Both the position numbers and the translations under genes were made by a program. A stretch of DNA of 64,000 nucleotides, taken from contig JASKOT010000005.1 of NCBI GenBank assembly GCA_032158125.1, positions 310,001 to 374,000 of the forward strand. Direction: 5' to 3'. The stretch is from Papiliotrema nemorosa (Eukaryota > Basidiomycota > Tremellomycetes > Tremellales > Rhynchogastremaceae). The notes below the pieces were generated by a model. The model ran no database searches, had not been told where the DNA came from, and saw only the letters and a program-made list of their open reading frames with translations. Positions 21,590 through 32,012 of this stretch are shown here, piece after piece; position 1 is the stretch's first letter; the number at the start of each line of letters is the position of its first letter.

Positions 21590-22110
21590 TCAGAAGTGTG
21601 GGGCAATCCTATTCTGGAATGGCCCTAAGCTAAAGGACGTTTGTGGAAGATAGTCTGGGGTTGTTGTTGGGGATGAGAGTTGCCAACCATGCAGAAGATG
21701 ATAAATCAACTAAGACAATGTTGAGGAACACAAAGACGATGTCTGCAAAGGCAACCAACTATAAGAAACTGCTGGCGCCTAATGATGACTGCTGGAGACT
21801 GACAAAGACTGCTGATTGCGGATCACTGAGAATCCTCCATCTTTGACTAGTGATCCTCTATGTTTCGTCAATGTGCACCTTGCTTTGCCTGACCCGTGCC
21901 TCCATTTGTCAATCTCATTGTTGTATCTCAGGGCTCCTTGTTGTTTGAGGCAAACAATTGGTACTCATGTGTCCTCCACCTTTGAGCTCCTTTTGTTCAT
22001 CTTCTGCCAAAGACGGCCAAAACTTGTTTCTTTCTAAAGGATAATTAGCCTTTTGTTGTTTCAAGCACAAATAATAGGATTTGGTTGCAAAACAATAAGA
22101 TCTCCATTGC
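21590..22110 (+). repeat. Dispersed repeat B, copy 3
   Basis: Starts TGTCAGAAGTGTGGGGCAATCC directly after member 2 and ends near GCAAAACAATAAGATCTCC. It is the most diverged copy, with internal insertions around 21700-21800. Confidence 0.55.
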
Positions 22111-22494
22111 ACCCTGAGTTTCTTTGATGTTTTGTGGTCCCTGGCAATGTGTGGTTGCTCTTATGCAATGCTGATCAGCGTTACCATGTCACCCCTGATA
22201 ACAAGGAACCACTGAAACAGAGGGACATTAGATGGCACAGGGAGAAAGACAAAATAACGGGTACCAGGGGACACTGTCACGATTCTATCATGTTGGGATA
22301 TCACACAATTGGGAAAACACAGGGGCAACACAAGGAAGTTGCTGTGCTATGCCAGACTCAGCCAGGCAACTTGGAGCAATACAATGGACTGTGAGAATCA
22401 TATGCTGGCAACTGTGGGGCTATGTCAGGCATTGCTGGGCATTGCCTGATCACTTGCCACAGGCAAAGGAGCAAGGTATGGGCTTCAACAAAGG

Positions 22495-23080
22495 TGTCAT
22501 AAAGGCTAGTTTGACGCGACTTGCTTTTGCCACCAACGACCGAGCATATATGACCAAGGCTTCAACGACTTTGTCTATTTTGCTGAAATTGCCTACTCAA
22601 ATGGCTACTCAATGTTTCTCGTTGAGAATCCGATTATCGCCAAAGAGTCTAAGGAAAGGCAGAGCCATAGGTGGAATATTGGTCAACTCTTTGTCATCAT
22701 TCAACGCCCAAGGATCTCTTTTGCCCATGACCCAAGAGATATATAAGTACTAGGAGGAAGGCGGTGGATTCCTTTTCTTTAGCTTCTTGTTATTGAGTCA
22801 ATACCAAACTATAACAGTGCTTTCTGCATCATTACTTGTTATCTACACATAGTCTTGCCCTCTGTCATCTCTAGTTCACGCTACTCTCGTCTTCTAGTCA
22901 CTCTCGTCTGAAAGCTCTTTCGCCTCGTTCACTCTCAGCAATCATCAATCGACCCTGGACGATTTAGGCGACTTAGCTACTGGTGGCTAAATTCATATAT
23001 CTTGTTGAGTACCTTCTCTTTCTAGGCTAGATAAACCAGTCACGCGTTGGGCTGGTAAATAGTAGTGGAGCGATGTGACA
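22495..23080 (+). mobile_element. Solo LTR with 5-bp target duplication
   Basis: 586 bp from TGTCATAAAGGCTAG to GCGATGTGACA, flanked by AAAGG at 22490-22494 and 23081-23085. It aligns along its full length with the LTR at 15859-16440 with scattered substitutions, many of the C-to-T and G-to-A type. No internal retrotransposon genes are present. Confidence 0.85.
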
Positions 23081-23133
23081 AAAGGTTGCCAGGCAATGCC
23101 AGGCGTTGACCCTTGGCATATCAGATTTACTCG

Positions 23134-23152
23134 CATCAGCAACTTGCTGATG
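23134..23152. repeat. Perfect 19-bp palindrome
   Basis: CATCAGCAA and TTGCTGATG arms around a single C, 54 bp after the solo LTR end and next to TTGCCAGGCAATGCCAGG. It may be an internal palindrome of another element. Confidence 0.5.
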
Positions 23153-23832
23153 CTTGCCCAGGCAACTCCGGAAAGGTGAATAAACCCAGCTGGTAGGATC
23201 CTTCTTTCTCAAGGACCAATTTATCTTGTCTCATCTCTCATCTCATCTCTTATCTACCCTTCTCTACTCTTCCAGCAGGGTAGTTCATGGCACTTGACAT
23301 CTACTCTTCTTTGGGCAACACTACCCTTTGTTTAATTTCCCTTGATCATAGCTTGTTCATCCTTCCAAGCTTGATCCTCTTAGCCTTCTGATCTGCTTCA
23401 TGAGTTGCCATTATCACACCAATGCTCTGTGATACCCAGGGTTGTACCACCTGCCCTTTAATCTCCTCAGCATTCCACAGAACAGGTGCATGATAGACAG
23501 GCACAAATGCTCATAGGGCAAAATTGCTTATCTATCCCATATAAGCAGTGTTCTTTCCTTGGGCATGGAAAGGGACATCAATAGAAATTCAGCACTGAAG
23601 CCATTGCTAGTAATCTCATGAGAGTGATTTCTGCACTGGCGGTCAAGAGATGCAAATGATGGCTCCATCCATGCACAGATATAAGCAATATAGCGGAGAT
23701 GTGAGGTGGTGAAGTGCAAGAAGCAGCAAGAGAGAGCTTAATTTCCCAGAGATGAGACACATCATGTAGACAATCCATTCAGTTGCCCTTGAAACTCTCT
23801 CATACAGGGCCTGGGAATGCTGTTGTGTTCTA
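23153..23832. other. AT-rich spacer upstream of member 3
   Basis: About 680 bp of CpG-poor DNA with CT-rich tracts (23215-23290). No gene is recognised. Sequence near 23500-23780 has no convincing frame. Confidence 0.4.
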
Positions 23833-23913
23833 AACCTTTGTTTGGTGGCTTCTGGAACGCACATATGGCTTCTGATTGCATCACAGAGCCTAAGCTCTCC
23901 TTGTGTATATAAA
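23833..23913 (+). promoter_or_regulatory. Promoter: 15-bp shared word plus TATA box
   Basis: AACCTTTGTTTGGTG at 23833-23847 and TATATAAA at 23906-23913, 58 bp apart. The ATG at 24002 lies 96 bp from the TATA start. This mirrors the member 2 promoter. Confidence 0.6.
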
Positions 23914-24001
23914 CACATCAATTTCTGGGCACATTTGGCCACCCATCACATCCTTCCCACATTCAACAATACCTCAGATTGACATTCACAATTCAGTCAC
24001 A

Positions 24002-24727
24002 ATGGACAGACTTGACTCAACTGATAAATTACACTTTGAAATCACCATCGCCTCCGGAAGTGATCACACTTCAGGAAACAAAAGACCTTCCTTTCCTGAC
24101 ACAATCTATGTGAGGACCACTGAAAAGATCACTGCCCGAGGTCCATTCAAAATTCTCTTCAAGCCACAATGTCCCTTTCACACCCTCAACCTTGAGGACC
24201 GCTCAGAGAGAGAGAACATCTTTCCAAAGAGCTTTTTGGTATTTTTTGGGGACAGTTCTCCTTGGACTGCATATGGTTCACTTGATGATGCCAACAAGGA
24301 AGAAAATCCGATCACACAGCCAACATGCACACTCATTGCCAAATCCACTTGGGCTGTCCCTTCAGAGAGGACTGACAAGTTGCAGAATCTCATTGAGTTC
24401 ACACAGACTGCATCAGGACCAGGAGAGCTGCTTGCCACCATCAATGACACTATGCACAACAAGGTCACAGACATGCTCAGCAGGCTTTACTTGGGGAATT
24501 CAGACAATGGGACATCATTACAAAATGGATCTCATATCCTCAAGCTGACAAAGGGCAAATCATTTGGCATCCAGCAAAATGACCTACCCTGGTCAACCAG
24601 TTTTGAGGCTTCATTTCCTGCACTCTGGACTGCTAAAGGGGACAAGTCAAAAACTGCCAGTGATGATGTTTTGATGACTTTTGCAGTCTACCCTTGCCTT
24701 GGTAAGGTGGACTTGACGCACAGATAG
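24002..24727 (+). CDS. Island paralog family, member 3
   Basis: Intronless, 241 codons, with the start placed as in member 2. Blocks are TIYVRTT (34-40), TAYGSLDDANKEENP (89-103), TWAVPSER (116-123), the sequence L-x-L-x4-DNGTSL-x3-SHILKLTKG (about 162-185) and LPWSTSFEASFPALWTAKG (195-213). The Cys of the CH(I/V)L block in members 1 and 2 is Ser here, which argues against an essential catalytic or metal-binding Cys. Members 2 and 3 are clearly closer to each other than to member 1. Function is unknown. Confidence 0.7.
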   Translation: MDRLDSTDKLHFEITIASGSDHTSGNKRPSFPDTIYVRTTEKITARGPFKILFKPQCPFHTLNLEDRSERENIFPKSFLVFFGDSSPWTAYGSLDDANKEENPITQPTCTLIAKSTWAVPSERTDKLQNLIEFTQTASGPGELLATINDTMHNKVTDMLSRLYLGNSDNGTSLQNGSHILKLTKGKSFGIQQNDLPWSTSFEASFPALWTAKGDKSKTASDDVLMTFAVYPCLGKVDLTHR

Positions 24728-25058
24728 ATGTGATGACTCAAGCTGGCTTCTTGGCAACAAGGGGGAGACCAGGATGGAGGACTTGTGAAAGGAGCAAAAT
24801 GAGGTGTGAATCAAGAGTGGGAGTGAGATGCATACATACTTATACATTGGAGCAGTCGTTGGGCTGAAATGATCAGGCTCTTATCCTTCTCTGTTGAACG
24901 CGAGCCCAATCAGACACTGACTCCGAGGGCGTTTGACCCGGAAGGCATTTCTGCGACGTGATTTCCATTGATGCGATATTGAAGTGTACGTGTACCGTGC
25001 AGCCACGGATTGTCAAGAATCGTATACTTTGGGCGACAAAGAGTGATGCATCCCTATA
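24728..25058. other. Right border of island
   Basis: About 330 bp between member 3 and the 3' end of ATM1. CpG frequency returns to normal from about 24.88 kb. No tRNA, terminal repeat or att-like duplication marks the border. Confidence 0.45.
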
Positions 25059-27612
25059 TTAAGATTGCGAGGGTTGTAAGATCGGTGCTGATGTCGACTC
25101 TGTCAATTGCGCCTCCCACAAACGCCTGTAGACTCCGCCTTCAATCTTCATGAGCTCTTCATGAGATCCTTGTTCTGCTACACTTCCATCGCGTAGGACG
25201 ATGATAAGGTCTATCGTCAGCCTTGATCCTTCATGGCACAAAAGACTCACCAGCATCGGAAATCGTCCGTAATCTATGCGCGATGAAGACACTGGTCTTG
25301 CCTCCGCCCAATAACGCCTCGTTGATATTCCTCATGAGTTCCGTCTCCGTGTAAACATCTAAAGCACTCGTCGCCTCGTCAAAGAACAGGATGGGCGGAT
25401 CTTTAAGCAGCAGTCGAGCTACCGCCAGACGTTGTTTCTCCCCACCAGAAATCATCAGACCCCTTTCGCCCACTTTCGTAGCGTATCTATCGGGCAGTCG
25501 GTCTATCGTCTTGTCTACTTGAGCTTTGCGTGCAGCTTCGTACACCTGCTCGTCGGTCGCTTCAAGGTTGCCATATCGGATGTTGTGCAAAATGTCGGCA
25601 TGAAACAGGGGTGTATCTTGTGGGACAACACCAACAGCTTTTCGAAGCGAGGCAAGCTCAATATCTTTGATGTCTTGGCCGTCTATGAGGATGCGTCCAG
25701 AATTCGAGTCGTAGAAGCGGAACAACAATCGAAACACGGTAGATTTACCACATCCTGATGGGCCAACTGCGGTGTAAGCAGATTCAACAGACATCCTCCA
25801 GTTCACGACTCACCAATCGCAACCTTTTTGCCGGCAGGAATAGTGAATGAGAGATCCTTGAAGATCGGTCTCTCAGGATGGTAGCCGAAGGACACATGAT
25901 CAAACTTGATCTCCCCGCCTTTGAGGTTCAGCGGTCGAGCCGTCGGCTTATCCTGATTCTGTAAGACAACATCCTTCAGAGACAATGGGAAACGTACAGC
26001 GATGTTGGCGGCGACGCCCTGTAAATTGAACATGACCTCCATATCGATCAGACTCTGACGCAATTCTCTATAGACCGTGCCGAGGAAATTGAGCGGCATG
26101 GAGAGCTGAAATACGAGCTGATTGACCATGACGAGATCGCCGACCGTCATTGTGCCTATTTGTCATCATTCGCAGTCAAATAAAATGCTCACCCTTGACA
26201 ATGCCTTGAGCTGCGAGTAGCATCATCATGGTGAGAGCACTCGAGAAGATGAAGTTTTGACCCGAATTCAGAGCTGCAAGACTCGTAGCAATCTTGAGCG
26301 ATGCCTTTTCGTACGTTTTGAGCGTTGCGTCATATTGGCCAACCTCGTATTTTTCATTGTTGAAAGCCTACAGTCAGCCGAAGTTTGTCTACGATCGGGG
26401 TTACTCACCTTGACCGCTTCATAGTTGATCAGAGAATCGACAGCAACGGTAGCACCTTTATTATCTGCTGCGTTCGCTTCCTTGCGAAACTTGGTCCTGC
26501 GGCATCAGACGACATTCGGGAAAACACGACAAACTCGCCTCCAAGCAGTCGTCTGGACAGTAAACCAGGTGTATAGACCCATTGTGACGGCAGTCACCGC
26601 TGCAAAATCCCAACCGAATTTCCAGGACTGCTCATCAATCCTTGTGTCCGTCTCACATTATGCGACACCTACCAGAATACCGCAGACCATCGTAATTTCC
26701 AGCGCAGTAGGAACGACATGAAAGACAATCGAAGACAAGATGAATGAGATACCCCTGTACTTGTCAGCTTTTTCGGAAGCCTTGGTCACCTTTGACTCAC
26801 TTGGTACCCCTATCGATTGCTCTGGTCAATCCTCCGGTCTGCCTCTCGAGGTGGAATTTCATATCCATGCTCAATAGATGCTCAAATGTCTCCCTTGCGA
26901 CCTTCCGTATAGCTCCCTGCGAGATTGAAGCAAAGACGGCATTCCGCAGTTCCCCGAACAGTGTGGTCATGACTCTCGCCGTGCCATCTGCCCTTCAGCG
27001 AAATCCCACAAAACCCTGGTTAGACTCACAACCTGCAATGGCCGTTCCGGCTAAAACCCAAACGGTCGTGCTCGAGTCGATAGGGACGTTCAGACTGTCC
27101 ACAATGTCCTTGAAGAAGAATGGCACTTGTACGTTGAGGATTTTCCCCCCGACCAGCAATGTCAGAGCGGTGACGACTCGAGCTTTTGTCGAGAACCCAT
27201 GTTTCGGCCATATATTCACAGCTAGCTTCTTGATGATGGCCCAATCCGTCAATGTTTGCGCCCTCTCCGAGACGGCTTTCGAGGGAGTGTCGACCGAGAC
27301 CGCCGTTGATGTCACTGGAGGCTTGGACGGAGACTGTGTGGTTGTCGTTGTACTCGAAGGAGGTGCGTGACGCCTTATTCCTGTGATGGCGAACCCTCGC
27401 CTCTGTATGCGAAACGTGTGAAGTGATTGTGTATCTTCAGTTGAGGAAGACGTTTTCGTACGCCGGATCGGTAAGGACGCAGCCGAGCTTGTCAGAGCAC
27501 GACGGGTCGGTGCAGTTGTCGGTGGCCGAGATGGTCCAGCTGCAGGGGAGCAGCACCACGGTGCAGCTGGACCGATGCTCTTGATCGCCGAGCAGCCCAC
27601 TCGAGAGAGCAT
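25059..27612 (-). CDS. ATM1: Mitochondrial ABC transporter Atm1
   Basis: Ten exons: 27030-27612, 26801-26987, 26673-26754, 26539-26627, 26409-26496, 26193-26367, 25998-26155, 25814-25958, 25251-25766 and 25059-25210, 724 residues. The inner-membrane half-transporter exports a glutathione-bound sulfur compound needed for cytosolic Fe-S cluster assembly. An Arg/Ser-rich presequence precedes the TM domain, which contains the family stretch [19 protein letters not shown]. The nucleotide-binding domain has Walker [10 protein letters not shown] (about 504-512), signature ISGGEKQR, Walker [13 protein letters not shown] and the switch His in IAHRL. The intron at 26497-26538 has a GC donor (GCGAGT), forced by the conserved [17 protein letters not shown] junction. 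The 39-nt intron 25959-25997 is frame-neutral. The ATG at 27612 is the first in frame. Confidence 0.95.
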
Positions 27613-28149
27613 CACTGTGCGTCAACGGCACGCTACTTTGACCTGTATGACTGTTGTGCCCAACGTAGAGAGATCCATGCTACACGACGAGCACGTCAGA
27701 ATGGGGCGGTCAACCTCCACCGGGGATCCCCGGGGAACGAACAGCTTAGAGAGGGTGCCACATGCAGTTGCCACCCTATATCGCCGCGTAATGCCGAAAT
27801 ATGAGAGAGAGAGAGAGAGACCCGGTCTTTGGGAATGTGTGTTGACCCGGTCTTTGAGCGATATACCCGGAGCAGTCCACCCAGGAAAATCTGTTGCAAC
27901 CACAGCACCTCGTCGCCAACATCGACAACCGGTATAGCCTATCAGTCCAAGCAGCCACACCCGGTAGATCAGACACTCTCCGGAGGAGCAATCTTATCGG
28001 TCTTGGCAGGATCCGTCCGACCTTTGTGTGATTACCGATTGATACAGTCGGTCGTTCGAGGTCACTACAAACCCGTGTTTGGGCTCGGCTCGGTCGATCT
28101 ATCACGGTGCATCTCGGTATCTGCCCGGTCAACTCCTTCCCGGTACGAC
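27613..28149. promoter_or_regulatory. Divergent promoter with (GA)9 and CCGG words
   Basis: 537 bp between ATM1 and the regulator gene. It contains (GA)9 at 27803-27820, a 13-bp direct repeat GACCCGGTCTTTG at 27819-27831 and 27844-27856, and further CCGG words up to 27962. Zn2Cys6 proteins bind CGG/CCG half-sites, so autoregulation by the neighbouring gene is conceivable but unproven. Confidence 0.45.
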
Positions 28150-31100
28150 ATGAAACGAGCGTGGGATCCTGATGCAGCTACCAACAAGGTCAACGGTTCG
28201 AGCGAGCCTTGGGGTCTATCGTCCCATCCATACGCCTCGGCATACTCCAGCTTGTCAAACCCTTTTCAACCCTCGCCTCTGCATAATGAAACCTCCTTGG
28301 ATCAATACAGTAATCGAGAGCCGCCGATCAAACGGAACAGACCGGGTGACCTGCAAAGTAGCTTGAATGAGGTGGATTTAGGCAGTGAAATGGGTGACGA
28401 TGACGATGAAGAGGACGAGGAAGACGACGGAGACGACGCAAATAGCAAGACGACTGGTTCGGCCAAGAAGGGTAAAGGAGGCAAGGGTGGGGACAAGGGA
28501 AAAGTCAAGTTGACTAGGGGGTCGAGGTGAGTCGGCGGAGCTGGGTACCGTGACATATCTGACGGACAGAGCGTGCATAGCGTCAGTCGAGAGATAGTCG
28601 TATGGGGTGCTGATATTGTAGGTGCCGCAAGATCAAGATGCGGTGTATACCTGATGAAACCTCTGGTCCTGGTGGACCATGCAAAGTGAGCAGCCTTGGT
28701 CTGCAGTCAGGCGATATTGACGCTATTTCAGCGGTGCAAGTCGGGAGGACACGAATGTATATTCGAAGAATCGAATCGTGGTAAACGGAGTACCAGGAAA
28801 AACGAAGCTTTGACTGCCAGGTTAGCCAAAATGGAGGCGACTCTGAAGGGTGTTGGGGCTGTGGGTGATCATTGATACAGTCAACGCGATAATACTGACC
28901 ACTAGGCGTTGAGCAATCTGGACCAGACTTCCCTCAACTCCTTCTCCACCGCTCTACACGCCTCGATGTCGGATCCCGACTTGATCAACGTCCTGACGTC
29001 ACATACCGCACCTTCTGCTGTCCCCACTCTCGCCGTCGCAATGAACAGGATGCCGTACATGGGATCGGCGGACGATCACTACGAAATGCGAGGCGAGGAT
29101 TCGGCTCACAACGCTCATGTGTCTCAACCTCCTCTGTCTCCCAGACTTCATTCATTACCCGACAATGTGTTGTCACCTCTGGGTCTATTAGCCGAGGCTA
29201 GCTTGCAGAATAACGATGGGAAGAAGGCTGGCGGAGCATATGGGAAAATGCATCGCCCAAGCCCATTGAGCCTGGACGGGAGGAGCATGAGGAATAGCCC
29301 ATCTTCGGCCGCAAACCGATTGACGACGAGCGACATTCGAGGCGGAACAATTGACCAGACGATCGACCAGACGATCGATCAGAGGGACGACAGCCGAGGA
29401 TTGGCGTCTCAAAACTACTTCAAAGCCGGCGCTGCTAGTGTCGCTACGACAGGACCGACTGGCGATACTAGGGTGAGTCTCACACACTCCCCCTGAGTCC
29501 TACTTTGACGAGATAGGTGCCGGAATTACTCACTATCGTATCGCGAGAGGAGATCAATGAGCTGTTTGAAATCTTTTTCGATCACATGTCGACGCATGTC
29601 CCGCTTCTCTACCGCGAGTTCCATACCCCCGATCTTGTCCTGCAGAGGTCACAATTTCTCTGCACAATGTAAGCTGTCTTCGCCTCACAGAATCGTACGG
29701 CTGATGACAATAGCATCTGTGCCATAGCTGCTCGGTTCTATACGAAACGACCTGAAGTGCATCAGCTCTTATCGTCATATGCCAAGAGGCTCGCTTTCGA
29801 GATTCCCTCTAGGGGTTACAAGAGTGTCGAGGTCTGTCAGGCGTACTTGTTGTTGTCCATGTGGACTTTGGGTCCGGAGAAGACCTTTGAACAAGACCGG
29901 ACTTGGATGATGCTCGGTGGGTCAAAACCCGCGTCTCAATCTGATAGAATCACTTATGACCAGGGATGGCTATCCGCATGGCGACTGATCTCAATCTCCA
30001 CAGGAAGAGCATTACGTCGGGTCTAGATACGGAAGAGGGACGAGCGAGAGATCTGGAAGTATGTCGGGCTCTTTTCTGGTAGGAATCACCGCTTACCCGC
30101 AGATTATAAATAGAGAGAGATGCTGGTTGATGTGCTTTGTGCTCGATCGATCGCTATCCGCACAAATGGGCAAACCGTACACACTGAGAGAAGACTACAT
30201 CATACGCAAAGCCTGCGAAGCGTCATGGCATCAACAGCCTTTCTCGTTACCCACCGATCGACCTCTGGCGGCATATGTTGTGCTGCAACAGATCATGTCG
30301 CGAGCTATCGATTCGATATACTCCTCCACGACGACGATCTCCGGCCTCAGGCATGACTGCGATTGTGAGCACCGCTATCAATGCTGCATTACCCCCCTGA
30401 TGCCCAGACATGCTCATCGTCCGGTCCGCTCACGAAGAGCTCCGCAGATGGCTGACAGAGGTGAGTAATGAAAGTTCATGATGCATCGCTGATCCCCAGT
30501 GGAACAAGCCAGACATGTAAGCTTCCAGCCTTTCTGTCCATCTATCGCTGATCCCCCAGGCATCACCCAGAGGACTCGAGAAGAGACTACGACAGTCGAG
30601 CACACTTCTATTTCGCCTACTCTTCATTGGTTTTGTATTCGTTCGGACTGGAGAACGCAATTGAACGAGCCAAAATGGACATTTCTTTCTTCTTGACAAC
30701 TGTTTATGAGGCTGCCACGAGAGTTTGCGGGATAGTCAAGGACGAATTCCTACCAAAGGGATATCTGTCATACCTACCCGACACGAGTTTTGTTATGTGC
30801 AGTTATGCGGTAAGCTGGCTTTTGAATGAGCAAGATTTTCGCTGACAAAATCAGCTTCTTTCGCTGCTCAAACTATTGAAGCCGGAGCTGCGGCCGTATC
30901 ATGACTCAGAGGATGCTATATTCAAGCTTGTAGAGTGAGTTTGTCTGCAGCACAATGAAGCTATCATTGACTTCCAGGGAAACGTGCCAGGTCTTGGAGG
31001 AATGTGCCGCCGACCCTTCGCATCAGCCTGCCATTTACGCCGCTTTCATCCGGGAAATCGCCAGGAAGACCCGGGAGACCCGCGCCTCTTCACCTGCCCC

Positions 31101-31592
31101 TGCCACTGCGCAGGCTGCCGCTATGGCTCTTCTGAACGGGCAAGGGCAAGGTATGATGAACCCCACGGCAGTCGTCAATGCGGTGTACGACCCTCAGTTG
31201 ATGAGTCAAACCACGGATTGGCAGCCTGACCCGATGACCTTTGACGCTGCGCAATTCCAGTTCATCCCGCAAGGTGGTGATATGATGTGAGTGAATCTCT
31301 ATATATACCCATGAGCCGCGGATTAATGATCAGGATTTTGCCGTCGGCTGCTGGACCATCTCAATCTGTACAGGCGTCGCCTTCGGCCGCCTTTAATGCT
31401 GTACCGAGCTATGGCTCTCTAGGAACCCCACAGGCGAATCAGAATGGATGGGCGGAATACTTGCCCACGTTTATGAGTACAGATGGCTTTGATGGATGGG
31501 ACGGAAGTATGCTTTTGCCTGGGTTTGGCAGGGATCAGATCACGCTCGGTGGAGGTGTCCTGCATAGTCAGTTTGGGAGCGGGATCATGTGA
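28150..31592 (+). CDS. Zn2Cys6 transcription factor, 15 exons
   Basis: Exons 28150-28526, 28570-28581, 28622-28685, 28732-28860, 28906-29472, 29517-29668, 29714-29916, 29964-30058, 30103-30364, 30408-30460, 30500-30516, 30560-30809, 30855-30934, 30978-31286 and 31334-31592 give 942 residues. An acidic and Lys-rich N-terminus precedes the zinc cluster with Cys at 128, 131, 138, 150, 153 and 160. The first Cys exists only if the 12-nt micro-exon 28570-28581 is included. A short coiled linker follows, then the fungal-specific regulator middle domain (SREEINELFEIFFDHM, LGMAIRMATDLNLHR, FVLDRSLSAQMGKP). The C-terminal tail is Gln/Ala/Ser-rich and probably activating. A nuclear DNA-binding regulator is certain in type, and its targets are unknown. 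Confidence 0.88.
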
Positions 31593-32012
31593 GCTATCAG
31601 CATAGACAACAAAGGGCAGAAGCTGATGGTCAGAACACCAGCACAACATACTCCAGTGGGAAGCAGAGCCGGTAGTCGGGCAGTCAGTCGATCTCATACT
31701 CCGGCAAGATAGATCTATTTGGATGGAGGTTGTCGAAACGATCAAGCATGATATGCGTGTAATAGAGATATATCTTGTAACAGACATACCATCTTGCTAG
31801 GAAGATAGAGTACGAATTATGCATGTGCAACGACATGATGCCATGTCTTTCAGCCTGCTCAAGGTTGAAGACTGAATCGCCTTGTTGCAATCCATCGCAG
31901 TGATGCACTGTGAATATATCATTGATTAAGGCCGCGGGCAGGACCGTGCGGGTCCCAGAGAGCGACGCCCAAAGTGAGATAGGACCTGAAATCTCCAGTA
32001 GTGGTCAACCAT
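31593..32012. other. Convergent 3' intergenic region
   Basis: 420 bp between the regulator stop and the TRM5 stop. AT-rich, with no gene or repeat seen. Confidence 0.5.

Larger units (their letters stand above)
13430..24880. other. CpG-poor, repeat-bearing accessory island
   Basis: The composition changes sharply at about 13.4 kb and reverts at about 24.9 kb. For example, 13441-13740 contains only about two CpG dinucleotides, whereas 60 bp of COQ1 at 9361-9420 contains five. CpG loss affects coding and non-coding DNA alike. Arg codons are mostly AGA/AGG. The island contains one intron-bearing gene, three intronless paralogs and LTR-type repeats, and no conserved housekeeping gene. CpG depletion is the usual trace of 5-methylcytosine deamination, and Cryptococcus species methylate silent repeat DNA through Dnmt5. 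Methylation here is inferred. Confidence 0.75.

Noticed and set aside
14897..24001. Autonomous retrotransposon
   Set aside because: No reverse transcriptase, integrase, protease or gag motif could be found in any frame between the LTR copies.
13430..24880. Regional centromere
   Set aside because: LTR remains and CpG loss fit, but the island is small and has intact TATA-driven genes. It cannot be decided without CENP-A data, so it is kept only as an alternative hypothesis.
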